Source: Actinernus sp. WN-2022
Lineage: Eukaryota; Cnidaria; Anthozoa; Actiniaria; Actinernidae
Length of the DNA: 64,000 nt
Assembly: GCA_030867875.1 (NCBI GenBank)
Contig: JAOWCC010000936.1
Coordinates: 81,439,032-81,503,031, forward strand
Direction of reading: 5' to 3'
Both the position numbers and the translations under genes were made by a program. The notes beneath the pieces were generated by a model. That model ran no database searches, had not been told where the DNA came from, and saw only the letters and a list, made by a program, of their open reading frames with translations. Numbering within the stretch: position 1 is the first letter of the stretch; the number at the start of each line of letters is the position of its first letter. Positions 43,631 to 53,836 of the stretch are shown here, in pieces.

Positions 43631-43993
43631 AATAGGCACTTTGCAGGACCTGGTCGCCTGTCAATCAAACAAATTTGGCGCTAGAACAACATGGATGCCA
43701 GAAATGGAAAGAGCAAGCCAAATTAGTAAAAATCCCAAGTTTTAGGTTTAAAACTCAGTTTAAAACTGAAGGAATGGCAATTTTTTGAAAACTCTATAAT
43801 TTAACAGAGTTTATGAACAAAGCACGTAAGTTGCCATTCCTTCAGATTTAAAGAGATGATCCTAAAATATGGGCTTTTTACTAATTTTGGCGTGCTCTTC
43901 CCATTTCTGGCATCCATGTTGCTATAGCGCCAATTTTTTTTTTGATTGACAGGCTAAAATGGTCACGTGACCAGGTCCTGCAAAGGGCCTATT
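43631..43993. mobile_element. 363 bp near-complete palindrome
   Basis: Starting from AATAGGC / GCCTATT, the arms match inward through TTTGCAGGACCTGGTC, CTGTCAATCAAA, TTGGCGCTA, CAACATGGATGCCAGAAATG, AATTAGTAAAAA and GAAGGAATGGCAA, leaving a loop of about 60 bp. Such full-length hairpins are typical of MITEs that spread as foldback DNA. Confidence 0.8.
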
Positions 43994-44145
43994 CATTGGT
44001 TATTCAAGTAATATATCAACACGTGACTGTTTCCTGGAAAAGCCCTACTGATTGAGACGCCGCTGTTCGGCGCATGAGAAGTTCGCCGTCGGTAGGATTT
44101 TCAATGTCGCGTTTCCTCTGCGTACGTAAAACGTGCGTTAAAAAA

Positions 44146-44288
44146 GGGGGAAGAAGAGCCTGCACGGATGCTATACAAATGTGAATTACGCCCCTACATT
44201 GAACCATCATTAGACTCGGTTCAGGGGGAAGAAAATCCTGCACGGATCCTATAGACATGTTAATTACGCCTCTACATTGAACCATCAT
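44146..44288. repeat. 78 bp tandem duplication
   Basis: GGGGAAGAA, CCTGCACGGAT, CTATA, ATTACGCC, CTACATTGAACCATCAT occur in order at 44146 and 44224. Confidence 0.75.
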
Positions 44289-44460
44289 GATCCAACATTG
44301 TTGCATAGTTTGTCATCCCATGTTGGACTAACATTGTTCCATAGCTTGTCATCCATGTTGGACCAACATTGTTTGCTTGATAAAATGTTGGAAGAAGTTT
44401 GGTTGGTTGATCAAATGTTTGACTGTGTTTTGCCGCCACCCCATGCCAACATTTTCATTC
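44289..44460. repeat. Degenerate TTGGACCAACATTG tandem repeat
   Basis: CCATGTTGGAC(T/C)AACATTGTT, CATAGTTTGTCATCC and variants are repeated about every 35-40 bp, with self-complementary TTGGA/TCCAA words. Confidence 0.55.
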
Positions 44461-44660
44461 AGTTGGATCGTGTAATCCAACAATGTTCAGTAGTTGGACC
44501 AGGGATTAACAAACACGTGATAGAGTCATCGTAGAATGGACCAATACGAATTTCGACACGGATATTCAAATTTGTATAGCTTCTATTCAGGCTCTTCTTT
44601 CCCTCCTCCAGTCCCCATTAGCCTGTTCGCAGACTGGTTGCTACAGTAAGCACATAACTG

Positions 44661-45071
44661 GGATGATGATGATACTACTACTACTACTGCTGCTGCTGCT
44701 ACTACTACTATAACTACTACTGCTGCTGCTACTGCTGCTACTGCTGCTACTGCTGCTACTGCTGCTGCTGCTACTACTGCTGCTGCTGCTGCTACTGCTG
44801 CTGCTGTTGCTACTGCTGCTACTGCTGCTACTGCTGCTACTGCTGCTACTGCTGCTACTGCTGCTACTGCTGCTACTGCTGCTACTGCTGCTACTGCTGC
44901 TACTGCTGCTACTGCTGCTACTGCTGCTACTGCTGCTGCTGCTGCTACTGCTGCTACTGCTGCTGCTGCTGCTGCTGCTACTACTGCTGCTACTGCTGCT
45001 ACTGCTGCTAGTGCTGCTACTGCTGCTACTGCTGCTACTACTATAAGTAATAACTACTATTATTACTACTA

Positions 45072-45106
<35 letters not shown>

Positions 45107-45145
45107 AGTGCTGCTATACTGCTGCTACTACTATAACTACTACTA
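44661..45145. repeat. Trinucleotide array of CTG and CTA, about 480 bp
   Basis: An almost unbroken run of ACT and GCT triplets. The middle (about 44812-44940) is a regular 9 bp repeat ACTGCTGCT. It reads poly-Ser on the minus strand (AGC/AGT) and poly-Leu on the plus strand. No upstream or downstream coding context is seen, so neither frame is called as a gene. Confidence 0.95.
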
Positions 45146-46430
45146 ATATTTAACGAGAATGCCTGAACCACCTTACAGTGCTTTTCATCAGGGTTCTAAA
45201 ATAATAGAAGCAATACAATACATTAAAAACATTCAGATCTTCAGTCTGTATCTCAAGTTAAAATCTATCTATCTTATATATGTTATACTATTAAAAAACC
45301 TTTTAAAGTGTTTATCGACCAGATTGATAAATCAATTCAGTTTCAGCCTTCAGCGGATCGAGAAGCTATAGTCCACTGGTGTTTTACACTATTTTCTATT
45401 AGTATATACCACACCAGCGAATATCACTTTTCCCGCGCTCTGATTGGATACTCAAACAGTGAGCAAAGCAGCGATCATCTCGCCCGAGTTTTTGTCCATT
45501 TGACAGAAAATAAAATACCTATTTGGTGCTGGCTAAAATATCAGGACACACAGTTCTTCACACGCACCAATAGAGAAACAAAAAATAATTTCAGTTGCTA
45601 TTAGCTTCAGTTGCTGTAGCTTGTCCAAGAGGGAACTTATCCACCACTATTCACCTTCACTTCGGTGAATAATTGTTAAATATACATCTATTTAAAAAAA
45701 AGTTGTCCAGGGCACAAGTGACATTCCCAGACCGAAATTGATTGTAGTCGTAGTTAGAAGTCTGGGTTTTTTTGGGGACGAAATTTAGCCGTAATGATAT
45801 CTCGTGCGAATGGATTTTCGAATTACTCCGTAGTTTATCCGTTTCTCGTAGCTGGACAGTTATAACCACAATCCAGTTCGGTCGTTTGTTGTTTTCCGTT
45901 TGTCCATGACAACCGTTTTGAAATAGGCGTATACTGCGATAAACCCGTCATCAGTAAGACTAGTAAAGAACAGTGGTCAAGAGAAAGGTAGACAGAGAGT
46001 GTTTCTGTGACAAATGCACTCATAATAATACTACAATTTCTACAATTCAACAACAACATATATCTAGAAAAAAGATAAAGAAACTAAACTAGTCTAATAC
46101 AAAGTGTACATATTCCACTTACAGTAATTAATAAAGAGTTAATAAACAGGAGAAAATTTAACATATTAAGCTATAAGGAAGTATATGACGAAACTCACGG
46201 AACAAACTTATTGACGGAACAAACATATTTTCAGTGATTTCAGTGAAATATGCAAAATCGACTAACAAACTGTGCGTAGATCTAGTCTTCAAGGAAATAT
46301 TACATACTTTTCAATCAACCATTGCGGAGAGCGGATATTGAATTTGCTGTAATTGGTTCTTATTTTAAAAAGACTTTCTGACAGGCTAGTCTGGTATTCA
46401 AGTATTGATATACTATATTTATACTTTTTT
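45146..46430. other. Non-coding stretch
   Basis: No gene, RNA or clear repeat recognised. AT-rich. Confidence 0.5.
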
Positions 46431-46439
46431 AAACGAAAC

Positions 46440-46736
46440 TATTAAATAGGTCTGTTAGTACAGTAATCATACCAGATTAATTGTTTTAGTATCTACATAG
46501 AAATAGTATCATATTTGCCTCTGTCATAAGTATTTTAACTAGATTTTTACCAATATATGTAATAAGATTAGATTTAGAGTTTTTATTATGTAAGTTGTTG
46601 TATTTTTATATTTTTATACCTTAGCTCTTACTTTGTAAGTTTTCTAGTGTTTATGTATTACTTTGAAGGCCACAATCTTATTAGCTTCGCTATTACGTGC
46701 TACGCTCGTTAAATATAGATATTATTATTATTATTA
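46440..46736 (+). repeat. Probable LINE 3' tail with (ATT)n
   Basis: AT-rich, ends CACAATCTTATTAGCTTCGC, TACGCTCGTTAAATATAGAT and an (ATT)n run, resembling the 3' ends of CR1/L2-type LINEs such as the one at 10.2-10.6 kb. Confidence 0.35.
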
Positions 46737-46863
46737 TAGGTCACAAAATTTAAGGATATCTCGCTTTTCAAAAACTGGGCTAGAATAATCATTATGACTG
46801 GAAAAGTTTTAATTCCAACTATTTTTTTCTCAGAGACTGTGTGGATTATAATAATTATACAAC

Positions 46864-47136
46864 ATGCCAAAATTGTACTCTGAAGATTTGCGTTTGACGG
46901 CTGCATGGCTTCATTATTTCATTGGTTATGATATTAAAAAGACTGCATGTTTACGGGTATACTCTGAAGATTTGCGTTTGAGAGCTGTATGGCTTCATTA
47001 TTTCATTGGATATGATATCGAAGAGACTACATGTTTGCTGGCAATGTCGACACGCTCTGGAGAGAGATTTTGGGAACAAGAACAAAGGACCGGCTCAGCG
47101 ACTTGGCTATGCAAATTATTGAAGCGCGAAATATAA
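46864..47136 (+). pseudogene. Transposase helix-turn-helix fragment with internal 84 bp duplication
   Basis: MPKLYSEDLRLTAAWLHYF and, 84 bp later in the same frame, YSEDLRLRAVWLHYFIGYD followed by IEETTCLLAMSTRS. The pattern YSxDLRxRAVWLxxxxxxxxETAxLLxxSxRSVxR is the N-terminal helix-turn-helix of Tc1/IS630-type transposases. The second copy carries the fuller motif. The frame ends after 90 residues; no DDE catalytic part follows. A tandem duplication of the first helices in a dead fragment. Confidence 0.6.
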
Positions 47137-47444
47137 ATATTTGAAAGCACGTGCATTGTTTTACAAAAGAATGTCAAACATTTGAAAATTAACAAGCTTG
47201 CCAATGCTGTCTTCTTTTTACCCAACAACCTTTTTACAATTAGGTGTATGTAAGAGTTAAATACCGAGACTCGAGGCATTAGTAGTGTTTACAACATGAG
47301 CGGGAGGGTTGTTTCAGCCTATACAATCTAGAGCTGGAGGCTGATACAACACTCAACTACATGTTAAATGAAACTATATAATAGAAAAAAAAATATGAAA
47401 TTTTTGATGCGGAAAACGTAAAATTAGAGTTCAGCACTACAGTT

Positions 47445-48681
47445 TGCAATCATCCCGGGAACTTTGCTCCTCATAACCCTGAATTAGTAATGAGCAATTT
47501 AATTCAATTCATCAGTCATCCCCGCTTCACTGCTGAATATCAAATCTTAGGTACTTGATTATTCAACCAGTATTTATGTTATATTTATAACGAATAACGT
47601 AGAAAACCGTATCAATCATGAAACACTCAGTGTTGTATCAGATATACCACAGGCACTGATGTTTTATAATTAGTTATTAATCAGTTCTGTATATCACACA
47701 AACGCTAGTGTCTGTCGGTCAAAGCACCGCCCCGTCCACACGTTTACGTTCACACGAAAACGATAAAACGATTCGAATACGCTAAAAACCTGCATTGAGC
47801 ATGCGTAGATAATTTGAGCCGATATTTTACTTTCGCGCCATTTCTTGAACGTTGTTAACCTTCCTCCAGATCGTGCCACGTTATCAATTTGAGCGGTAAT
47901 GTTATCCCACCAAGCGCTTGTTCGTCAGTCCTGGTCGAACACAAAATTTGCGAGGTCTGCGAGTCTACACGAGAACACGTAAACGGCGTTTTCGAAAATA
48001 TCCACTTTGAAGAGCGTTTTAGAAAATATGCCTTTACGATTACCGTATTCATCGTTTACGTGTGGACGGAAGGCCTAAATAAACGTGTAAAAAATATGCG
48101 TTTACGCGTGTGGACGGGACCTAAATATCTAGTAAGCAGTTCTGTATGGGGGTTTCTAGAGGTATTGTACAGGCCCGCAAATGACCCCCAAAATGGACCG
48201 CAAATAATTCCGTGAAAATACATGAAATCTGGTCGTTGGATTCGACGTGGTTTAGAAATCAAAATATACGCATTTATTTAGTTTTCTTTTTTTCATACAA
48301 ACGGTACCAGCAGATATTGAAAGTGAAATTAACACATACTGCTGCCATATTAAAGTGTTAAAAAAGTGGCAAAATCTATTATAAGTAAACCAGTCAATAA
48401 TGGCTGGAGATTACCCAGCAAACCTTAAAGTGCAAGTAAAGCCATAAAACAACATTAATTATTTTTGCCCCAAATTCTATTTCTAATATACTTCAGTTGT
48501 CTAAATTAGTTTTCTTTGAGAGACAGGAGCAGAAATTAAACTAGAATAAACGCTACCCGAATTGCGGGATTGATTAATCTAGTGATGTCCCAACGAAAAC
48601 CTTCGGGATTTTATTGTAGAAGTTTTCTCTAGGGAGGAAGTTGATTCATCTTATGACGTCACAGGATCCATGAAAAGTAAC
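47445..48681. repeat. 1.23 kb dispersed repeat, copy B
   Basis: Matches 46-1279 end to end. Differences include TTTATAATTAGTTA against TTTAGTTA near 47665, and loss of TTAAA near 48190. Contains the GTCCACAC inverted-repeat element at 47731-48118. Confidence 0.9.
47731..48118. mobile_element. MITE-like element with GTCCACAC/GTGTGGAC ends (copy 2)
   Basis: Ends CCCGTCCACACGTTTACG and CGTTTACGCGTGTGGACGGG. Same position inside copy B as the element at 326-709 inside copy A, so it was present before the larger block was duplicated. Confidence 0.6.
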
Positions 48682-48828
48682 AAGTGATTATTCTTTGGTA
48701 GCCAAATGCATAGTAAAAGCCGCAGGGGTGCGTAGCAAAAGCCGCAGGGTGCTCAGGAATCCTACAATTTACAGCCAATGAGAGAGAGCTATCATTTTGT
48801 CTCGCTCACACATTCTAAATCGATTGAA

Positions 48829-49112
48829 ATGACGACGAAGAAAGCGAGTAGGAATTATAAAGGCAGAAGCCAAAATATCTTAAGATTTATCGAGAGTTGT
48901 GGCAACGAGCTTGATATAAGTGCGTTTCTTTCGCCTAATCTTGCTGCAGGGGCCAGGCTTGCAGCCAAAAATCAGTCGCAAGCTCTTGACGAGAAAACTT
49001 CAAGAACCTATGAGTCTTGAAAAATTTGCTTCAGCGGAGAATGGGGATGCTGCTGTGCTATTTGGACAGCACAACATACCTTTTATGGCTGCCACGATCC
49101 AGACGTTTTTGC
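48829..49112 (+). CDS. Candidate exon 1 of a spliced gene of unknown function
   Basis: An ATG at 48829 (MTTKKASRNYKGRSQNILRF; another in-frame ATG is at 48778) opens a frame to 49018. The adjacent frame, SRKLLTRKLQEPMSLEKFAS and GQHNIPFMAATIQTFL, runs to a strong donor, C|GTAAGT at 49112-49113, leaving one base of a codon. The two frames overlap at about 48960-49018, so either a single-base frameshift (possibly in AAAAA near 48969) exists or translation starts in the second frame. Family not recognised. Confidence 0.4.
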
Positions 49113-49159
49113 GTAAGTTAAAAACCTTATTGTTTTTTAATCATGGCTAGTAAAGTATA

Positions 49160-49820
49160 TAATGAACAATTAAACGGAGTCATAGGTCAAGCATGGCGTT
49201 CGATTGACCGTATCATATTATATTCCAAGGTTCGCATGTGCTTTTAACACAGTAATTTTTTTTTATAAGCCAGGTGAGTATCATGTTGGAAGGGAATTTT
49301 GCAGCGCCGCGATTTCATAATTTTCATTTGATTTGATGTCAAAACTAGCGAAAGCCCGACAAAGAATGCACGCTATAATGCTGTGACGAGCGCTGCGAAT
49401 CAAACAACCAGGCATTATTCGCAATTTTACACGTGAGAGATTGGCACTAGTTAATGAAAATCCAAGATGGCGGACCTCAGACCAACTCGTGCATGCAATA
49501 TTTGCAAGTATAGTTAATTTCGCCAGAAAACCTTCCTTGCTCTAGCGATTAAAGGAAAGAGGTTCCTTGGAAATGTCGTTAGTTAATGGGGGGATAAAAG
49601 CGGAAGAATTGTGGAGTGGTTTAAAGACTGCAGGTTAAAACATACACAAGAAATTAAAGGCAAGTTGTAACCATATTCGATCGATTGTATTTATCATTTT
49701 ATGACAATCTGAAGAAGTTTTGCTTTAAGTACGAGATTATTCTTTTTTATAAAGAATTTTGACATCAAGTACAAGCGTTTATGAACTCGGATTTTCTAAA
49801 AAAAAATTGTATTAACTTGG
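49160..49820. other. Presumed intron, left part
   Basis: No gene. A CCAAGATGGCGG word (YY1-like) lies at 49461. Between the candidate exons at 48829-49112 and 51861. Confidence 0.4.
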
Positions 49821-49829
49821 GGTGCAGCT

Positions 49830-50251
49830 GTAGTATCGTCGTGTACCGTTTAACCAACTGCGTCATAAAATTCCCTTTGTTACCCACGTTCGCTATGAAT
49901 AATTTTAGACTCAGAAATTTTATACAAACATCCCGAAACGACACTTAGAAATTTTAGAAGGATTTACGTTATCCTCAGTATAAAAAAAAAAACGCCTGAA
50001 CCGAGATTCGAACTCGGGCCGGTTAAGAATCAATGCAATGGCTTACCCACCACCAACACAAACCCTAACCATTAGACCACGAGAGAATTCGCTGATTGCA
50101 ATTGTTTTTTTACCAGATTTATATCAACTGTCAAGTTCATAAAATATTCGTTCTATTATTGTATAATATATACTATAATACTGGTACGACAACCCTCCGA
50201 GCGCGCGAAGTGTGATTCCCCACGGATCTCAACGGTACACGACGATACTAC
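49830..50251. mobile_element. 422 bp MITE with 21 bp perfect ends and a tRNA-like segment
   Basis: GTAGTATCGTCGTGTACCGT plus T (49830-49850) is exactly inverted at 50231-50251. Inside, at 49993-50095, the minus strand is tRNA-like. It lies in the presumed intron of the 48.8-53.4 kb gene. Confidence 0.8.
49993..50095 (-). repeat. tRNA-like SINE head or tRNA pseudogene
   Basis: The minus strand reads CGTGGTCTAATGGTTAGGG (A-box) and CGAGTTCGAATCTCGG (B-box with a paired T-stem). The spacing is about 30 bases longer than in a normal tRNA and the acceptor ends do not pair, so a working tRNA is unlikely. Confidence 0.5.
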
Positions 50252-50390
50252 CCAGCTTATCTACGGATGGGGCTTATACACAGGTCTTTATGGTATATGA
50301 AAAGTGACTTTTATCAAAGAATCTAAAATTATCATTAAAAATGTACAGATTCTGTATAAAAATATTTCTTACTTTAATTATATCACTATT

Positions 50391-51060
50391 ATGTATCAGT
50401 CAATTCCAAACCACCTTCAACCGGTCAGGGATGAGAACAATCATTTTTACCGGCTCAATCGTTCTTGGTTTCAGTACTTACATACTTTATAATAAACATT
50501 AATAGTTTGAAATTGAATATGTTAACTTATGTTCTTGGTATATAAAGTATGCAACAGGCACCAATCGGCCCGTCTTTTACCAATATAATAATTAAGTTTT
50601 TAACTCGCACGCTGTTGAGAGTTGCAGCAAATTCAACTTATCACAAATCTTGTCACACACTTAATATCACGCAGTCAGTCAAGGTTCATGAAGCAAAACA
50701 TAAGCAATTTATAGGTTTAAACATAAGCAATTTACCTCTGAAACTGGCATTCAAATTTGGCAGGTTTACTCTATCAAGCCTCTACAAATGCGCAATCATT
50801 ATCCTGGAATTCCTCGAAGACACGTACGTTCACCATTTCGACGTGAGTGATGCGAATTTGTAGACAAAGAATGTATTTTTTTAACACCGATCAAATGCCC
50901 CACCCCCCACTGTTTGTCAAATGCCCGCCCCTGAGGGCTTAGATACTCGTCAAATTCTCCACCCTCGGGAGCAAGCCTCTGATCAAATGCCCGGGGGTGG
51001 CCCGGGGGGGGGGGGGGGGGTTGGGGGGGGGATGCACAGGTTTGGAATTGACTGATACAT
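50391..51060. mobile_element. 670 bp element with 22 bp perfect inverted ends
   Basis: ATGTATCAGTCAATTCCAAA plus CC at 50391-50412 is exactly inverted at 51039-51060. The right part carries four TCAAATGCCC-type words and two poly(G) runs (51003-51030). A 104-codon open frame inside (50549-50863) has no recognised domain. Confidence 0.75.
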
Positions 51061-51149
51061 TGTGCAGGAGGTCATAATAAATTATTGGTCCCTAATTGCA
51101 GTCACAGATTTATATATTTAACTGTATGTAATCATTTGTAATTAAGTGA

Positions 51150-51240
51150 TAGATAAAATATGAGTGGACAATCTTTATGGTCATTTACAATGGCGATCAT
51201 AAAGATCGGATGCAAATATTTTATTGTGCTTGTGAAATGA
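51150..51240 (+). mobile_element. Hairpin repeat family B, short copy
   Basis: AGATAAAATATGAGTGGAC, then ATCTTTATGGTCATTTACA, ATGGC, GATCATAAAGATCGGATGC, AATATTTTATTG. The stem is short (ATCTTTATGRTC / GATCATAAAGAT) and its inner bases again differ from other copies on both sides. Confidence 0.65.
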
Positions 51241-51641
51241 AACAATAATTGGAATGCACATTATTGTTATAAATGTGATTCTGTGTTATTCTAATTATGG
51301 AACTTGAAATGACCATGTATGTCCCATAGGAGTTACAGATCTTTATCAAAAGTTATGCATACAGTACTTATTAGCTGAGTACGAAATCTTTATCAAAAGT
51401 TAATTTACTCATTAATAATTTTATTGGGATTTACAGTTAATTGTACTGTGCATGTGATATGAATACAGAGTTGGGATTGGGTTGCATCTTCATTAATTAT
51501 TCATGGTTTTTACAATCATTAATAAATTGTACACTGTACCACTGTGAGTGATATAAAAAAATGTTGTCCCTAATGGATGTAGATTTCAATGCTTTGTTGA
51601 TATAGAGCCAACTTGTATTGCTTTTAAATGGCATCATTATG

Positions 51642-51804
51642 CAGGGCTCGAAATTGCGCCCGATACGGGCGTAAATACGCCTAGATTTTTTCGTTTCACG
51701 CCTAACGTTTTCCACTTAGGCGTAAAATTTTGGAGAATTACGCCTAAAATGTTTAAGCTGGGCATAAAATTACGCCTCCTTTTTTTTCTTAATTTCGACC
51801 CCTG
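51642..51804. mobile_element. 163 bp hAT-like MITE, CAGGGCTCGA end, 5 bp duplication
   Basis: Starts CAGGGCTCGAAATT and ends AATTTCGACCCCTG. TTATG is duplicated outside (51637-51641 and 51805-51809). The interior has repeated ACGCCTAA / TTAGGCGT words. CAGGG ends with a short duplication fit the hAT group. Confidence 0.7.
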
Positions 51805-51860
51805 TTATGTATAACTTATGAATGTGGTGTATTAAAATGATTTTTTTTAAACTATTCCAG

Positions 51861-52060
51861 AGGTGATGATCGAGGCTAAAGGCAAAAAGGTTGGCACTTT
51901 GCAATGCAAAGGTCTCAAGCCACCAGCAGTCCATGGCCATGCGGCTGCATTCCATTACTGGTTTGATGCCTTTGGCCATGGTGGACCATACAAAGAAGCC
52001 ATTGTAACAAAAAGAGGATGGCACAGAAAGGATTATGCCAAGTGGAAATCCAATGAATAG
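51861..52060 (+). CDS. Candidate exon 2 (alternative, ends in a stop)
   Basis: Preceded by an acceptor with a pyrimidine tract (TTTTTTTTAAACTATTCCAG). The two leading bases AG complete the one base left by exon 1. It reads VMIEAKGKKVGTLQCKGLKP, then HAAAFHYWFDAFGHGGPYKE and KRGWHRKDYAKWKSNE before TAG at 52058. 66 open codons with a balanced composition, in the only open frame, suggest real coding. A GTATGT donor follows the stop at about 52069. Family not recognised. Confidence 0.5.
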
Positions 52061-52187
52061 CCCTGGTATGTAAATGTAACATTTCAGTATCTGTATTGGA
52101 TTTGATATTAGTAATTAAATTATGACTTTGTAAAACAAAATGGTCAAAATATGAGCTGCATAAAGATTAATTATATTTGATTTTTAG

Positions 52188-52345
52188 CTGTTAAACAGAC
52201 AATTAAGCAGCTCATCAAGAGAAGTGCAAGGCCTTCTGCCAAGGAGACAAGAAGGGGGAAGGTACCATATGAACCCAAAAAGGCACCTCCATTTACGTTG
52301 CAACAACTCCTCCGGATGAGGAATTACTGTTTCAAAACGTTAGAG
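52188..52345 (+). CDS. Candidate exon 3 (alternative to exon 2)
   Basis: Acceptor ATTTGATTTTTAG at 52175-52187. Its two leading bases CT also complete the one base left by exon 1, and do not continue exon 2. It reads VKQTIKQLIKRSARPSAKET, then KVPYEPKKAPPFTLQQLLRM and NYCFKTLE to a GAG|GTAATT donor. Basic, Lys/Arg-rich. Family not recognised. Confidence 0.45.
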
Positions 52346-52354
52346 GTAATTACA

Positions 52355-53240
52355 TGTACATGTAGAAGTTGACATTTTAAAGAAAGTTAAGAGAAATATT
52401 TTTCTCTGAGCTACACCTTAATGTCCTGCTGTCTATGGGTAGCCATTGTAGGTCTCATAAAATAAGAGTAATGTTATTAAATTTATGCAAGCATTAGTGA
52501 GAAGGCAAGCTTCTGAATTCTGCACATGCTGAAACCTCTGGATCAAGCATTTAGGCAGGCCATATAATAAAGAGTTATTGACAGCTAGTAATCTAATTTC
52601 AAGACGACAAAAGCATGAATAACAATTTGGTTAGTTTCAAAAGATAAGAACTTTCTTAACACATGCAGTGTTTCTAATAATTATAATGGTAAAAAGCTGA
52701 TTTACAGATAGCATGCAGCCACTTGATGTTTCATCGAAAGTGTAGTTAACACAACTCCAATATTCCTTGCTTATGTAGACAGTTCAATAATCTCGGAACC
52801 TGTGAACAAGGCCAGGATACTTTCAAGAGGGGGTTGTAGATGATGATGCGATCTGAATACCAGTAACTCAGACTTGTTGTTATTTAGCTTTAATTTGTTC
52901 TTTAATCATCTAATCGTCTTAGAGCTCCAGCTGATAGTTCAAACGTCACATAAATCTGCCTGTCATCAGTGTAAAAATGGGAGGACATATTGTGGAAACT
53001 GTCTGATGATATAATCAATAGATGATGTGTACAACAAATACAAAATGGATTTTAGTTGGTAAACAAAGCGAGATATAAGTGGATTTTAAAATCATTCTTG
53101 ACCCCACTAAAATGCTACCATATCCTTTGGCAACCAAGTTTGTTTGCCCTCCAACATGATGGAAATGGTCATGTGATCTCTTAGTGGAAATCCCTAAAAC
53201 TTTAATGAATATTATTTTATTAACCCAATGCAACTTTACT
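52355..53240. other. Presumed intron between exons 3 and 4
   Basis: AT-rich, no gene or repeat recognised. Confidence 0.4.
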
Positions 53241-53251
53241 TTTACAGGAAG

Positions 53252-53365
53252 TCAAACAGTTTTGAGCTCTACACTCAAGATGCAAGAGCAGAAATGATTA
53301 AAGAACATCATGATGGCAACCCCATGACAGAGCACAAACTCTGGATGTTTAAACCATTGAGATAA
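53252..53365 (+). CDS. Candidate exon 4 (terminal)
   Basis: The acceptor region reads TTTTACAGGAAG, with two AGs. Using the second (TCA from 53252) keeps the frame of exon 3: SNSFELYTQDARAEMIKEHH, then DGNPMTEHKLWMFKPLR and TAA at 53363. Using the first would give a stop after five residues. So the pair of acceptors could switch the C-terminus. Confidence 0.45.
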   Translation, partial: SNSFELYTQDARAEMIKEHHDGNPMTEHKLWMFKPLR

Positions 53366-53438
53366 TATTGTTCTCTGGTAATTTCCCCCCAGATATTTCA
53401 ATGTATTAATATAATCCATGTTTCATTAAGTCAATTAA

Positions 53439-53560
53439 AGGGGTGAGTGCAAGAAAGAGTTAAGTGATGACAGATCAAGTTCTCAATTCTCTCTTACAAA
53501 ACAACAGAAGATAAATGAGAATTTGATGTCCTCACTTAACTCTTTCTTGCACTCACCCCT
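53439..53560. mobile_element. 122 bp palindromic MITE, AGGGGTGAGTG ends
   Basis: AGGGGTGAGTGCAAGAAAGA, GTTAAGTGA is inverted on the right. Flanked by TTAA on the left (53435-53438) and TTCA on the right, consistent with a decayed TTAA target site. Loop about 50 bp. Confidence 0.75.
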
Positions 53561-53671
53561 TCAGTTTATACTGTAAATCCCGAGTTTAGAAGCTTGAATA
53601 GTAACATTCATTGAACATAACTATTAGGCTGCATTCCAAAACAATGCCCTGAAATACAAAGTACTCTAACC

Positions 53672-53836
53672 CAGGGCTCGACACTAACAGTTACCCTGTT
53701 ACCGCTGGAAAGTAAAATTTTCCTGTGGAAAGTAAAAAGCTTGGTTTGGAAAGTATGTTTTTAATACATGTTAAATAGTTACTCAGTTTACTTTTCCACT
53801 GTGGCAACAAGTCTTAAAAGTTAGTGCCGAGCCCTG
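53672..53836. mobile_element. 165 bp hAT-like MITE, CAGGGCTCGA end, 5 bp duplication
   Basis: Starts CAGGGCTCGACACTAAC and ends GTTAGTGCCGAGCCCTG. TAACC is duplicated (53667-53671 and 53837-53841). The interior repeats GGAAAGTA three times. Similar ends and length to 51642-51804 but an unrelated interior. Confidence 0.75.

Noticed and set aside
44641..45171. A 176-residue Ser-rich protein (minus) and an 79-residue poly-Leu protein (plus)
   Set aside because: Both are direct readings of the CTG/CTA trinucleotide array. No coding sequence, splice site or regulatory context surrounds them.
49993..50095. Functional tRNA gene with an intron
   Set aside because: A- and B-boxes are good, but the acceptor stem does not pair and the spacing does not give a clean anticodon arm. 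It lies inside a MITE.
50549..50863. 104-codon open frame
   Set aside because: Inside a 670 bp inverted-repeat element, with no recognisable domain and random-looking composition.
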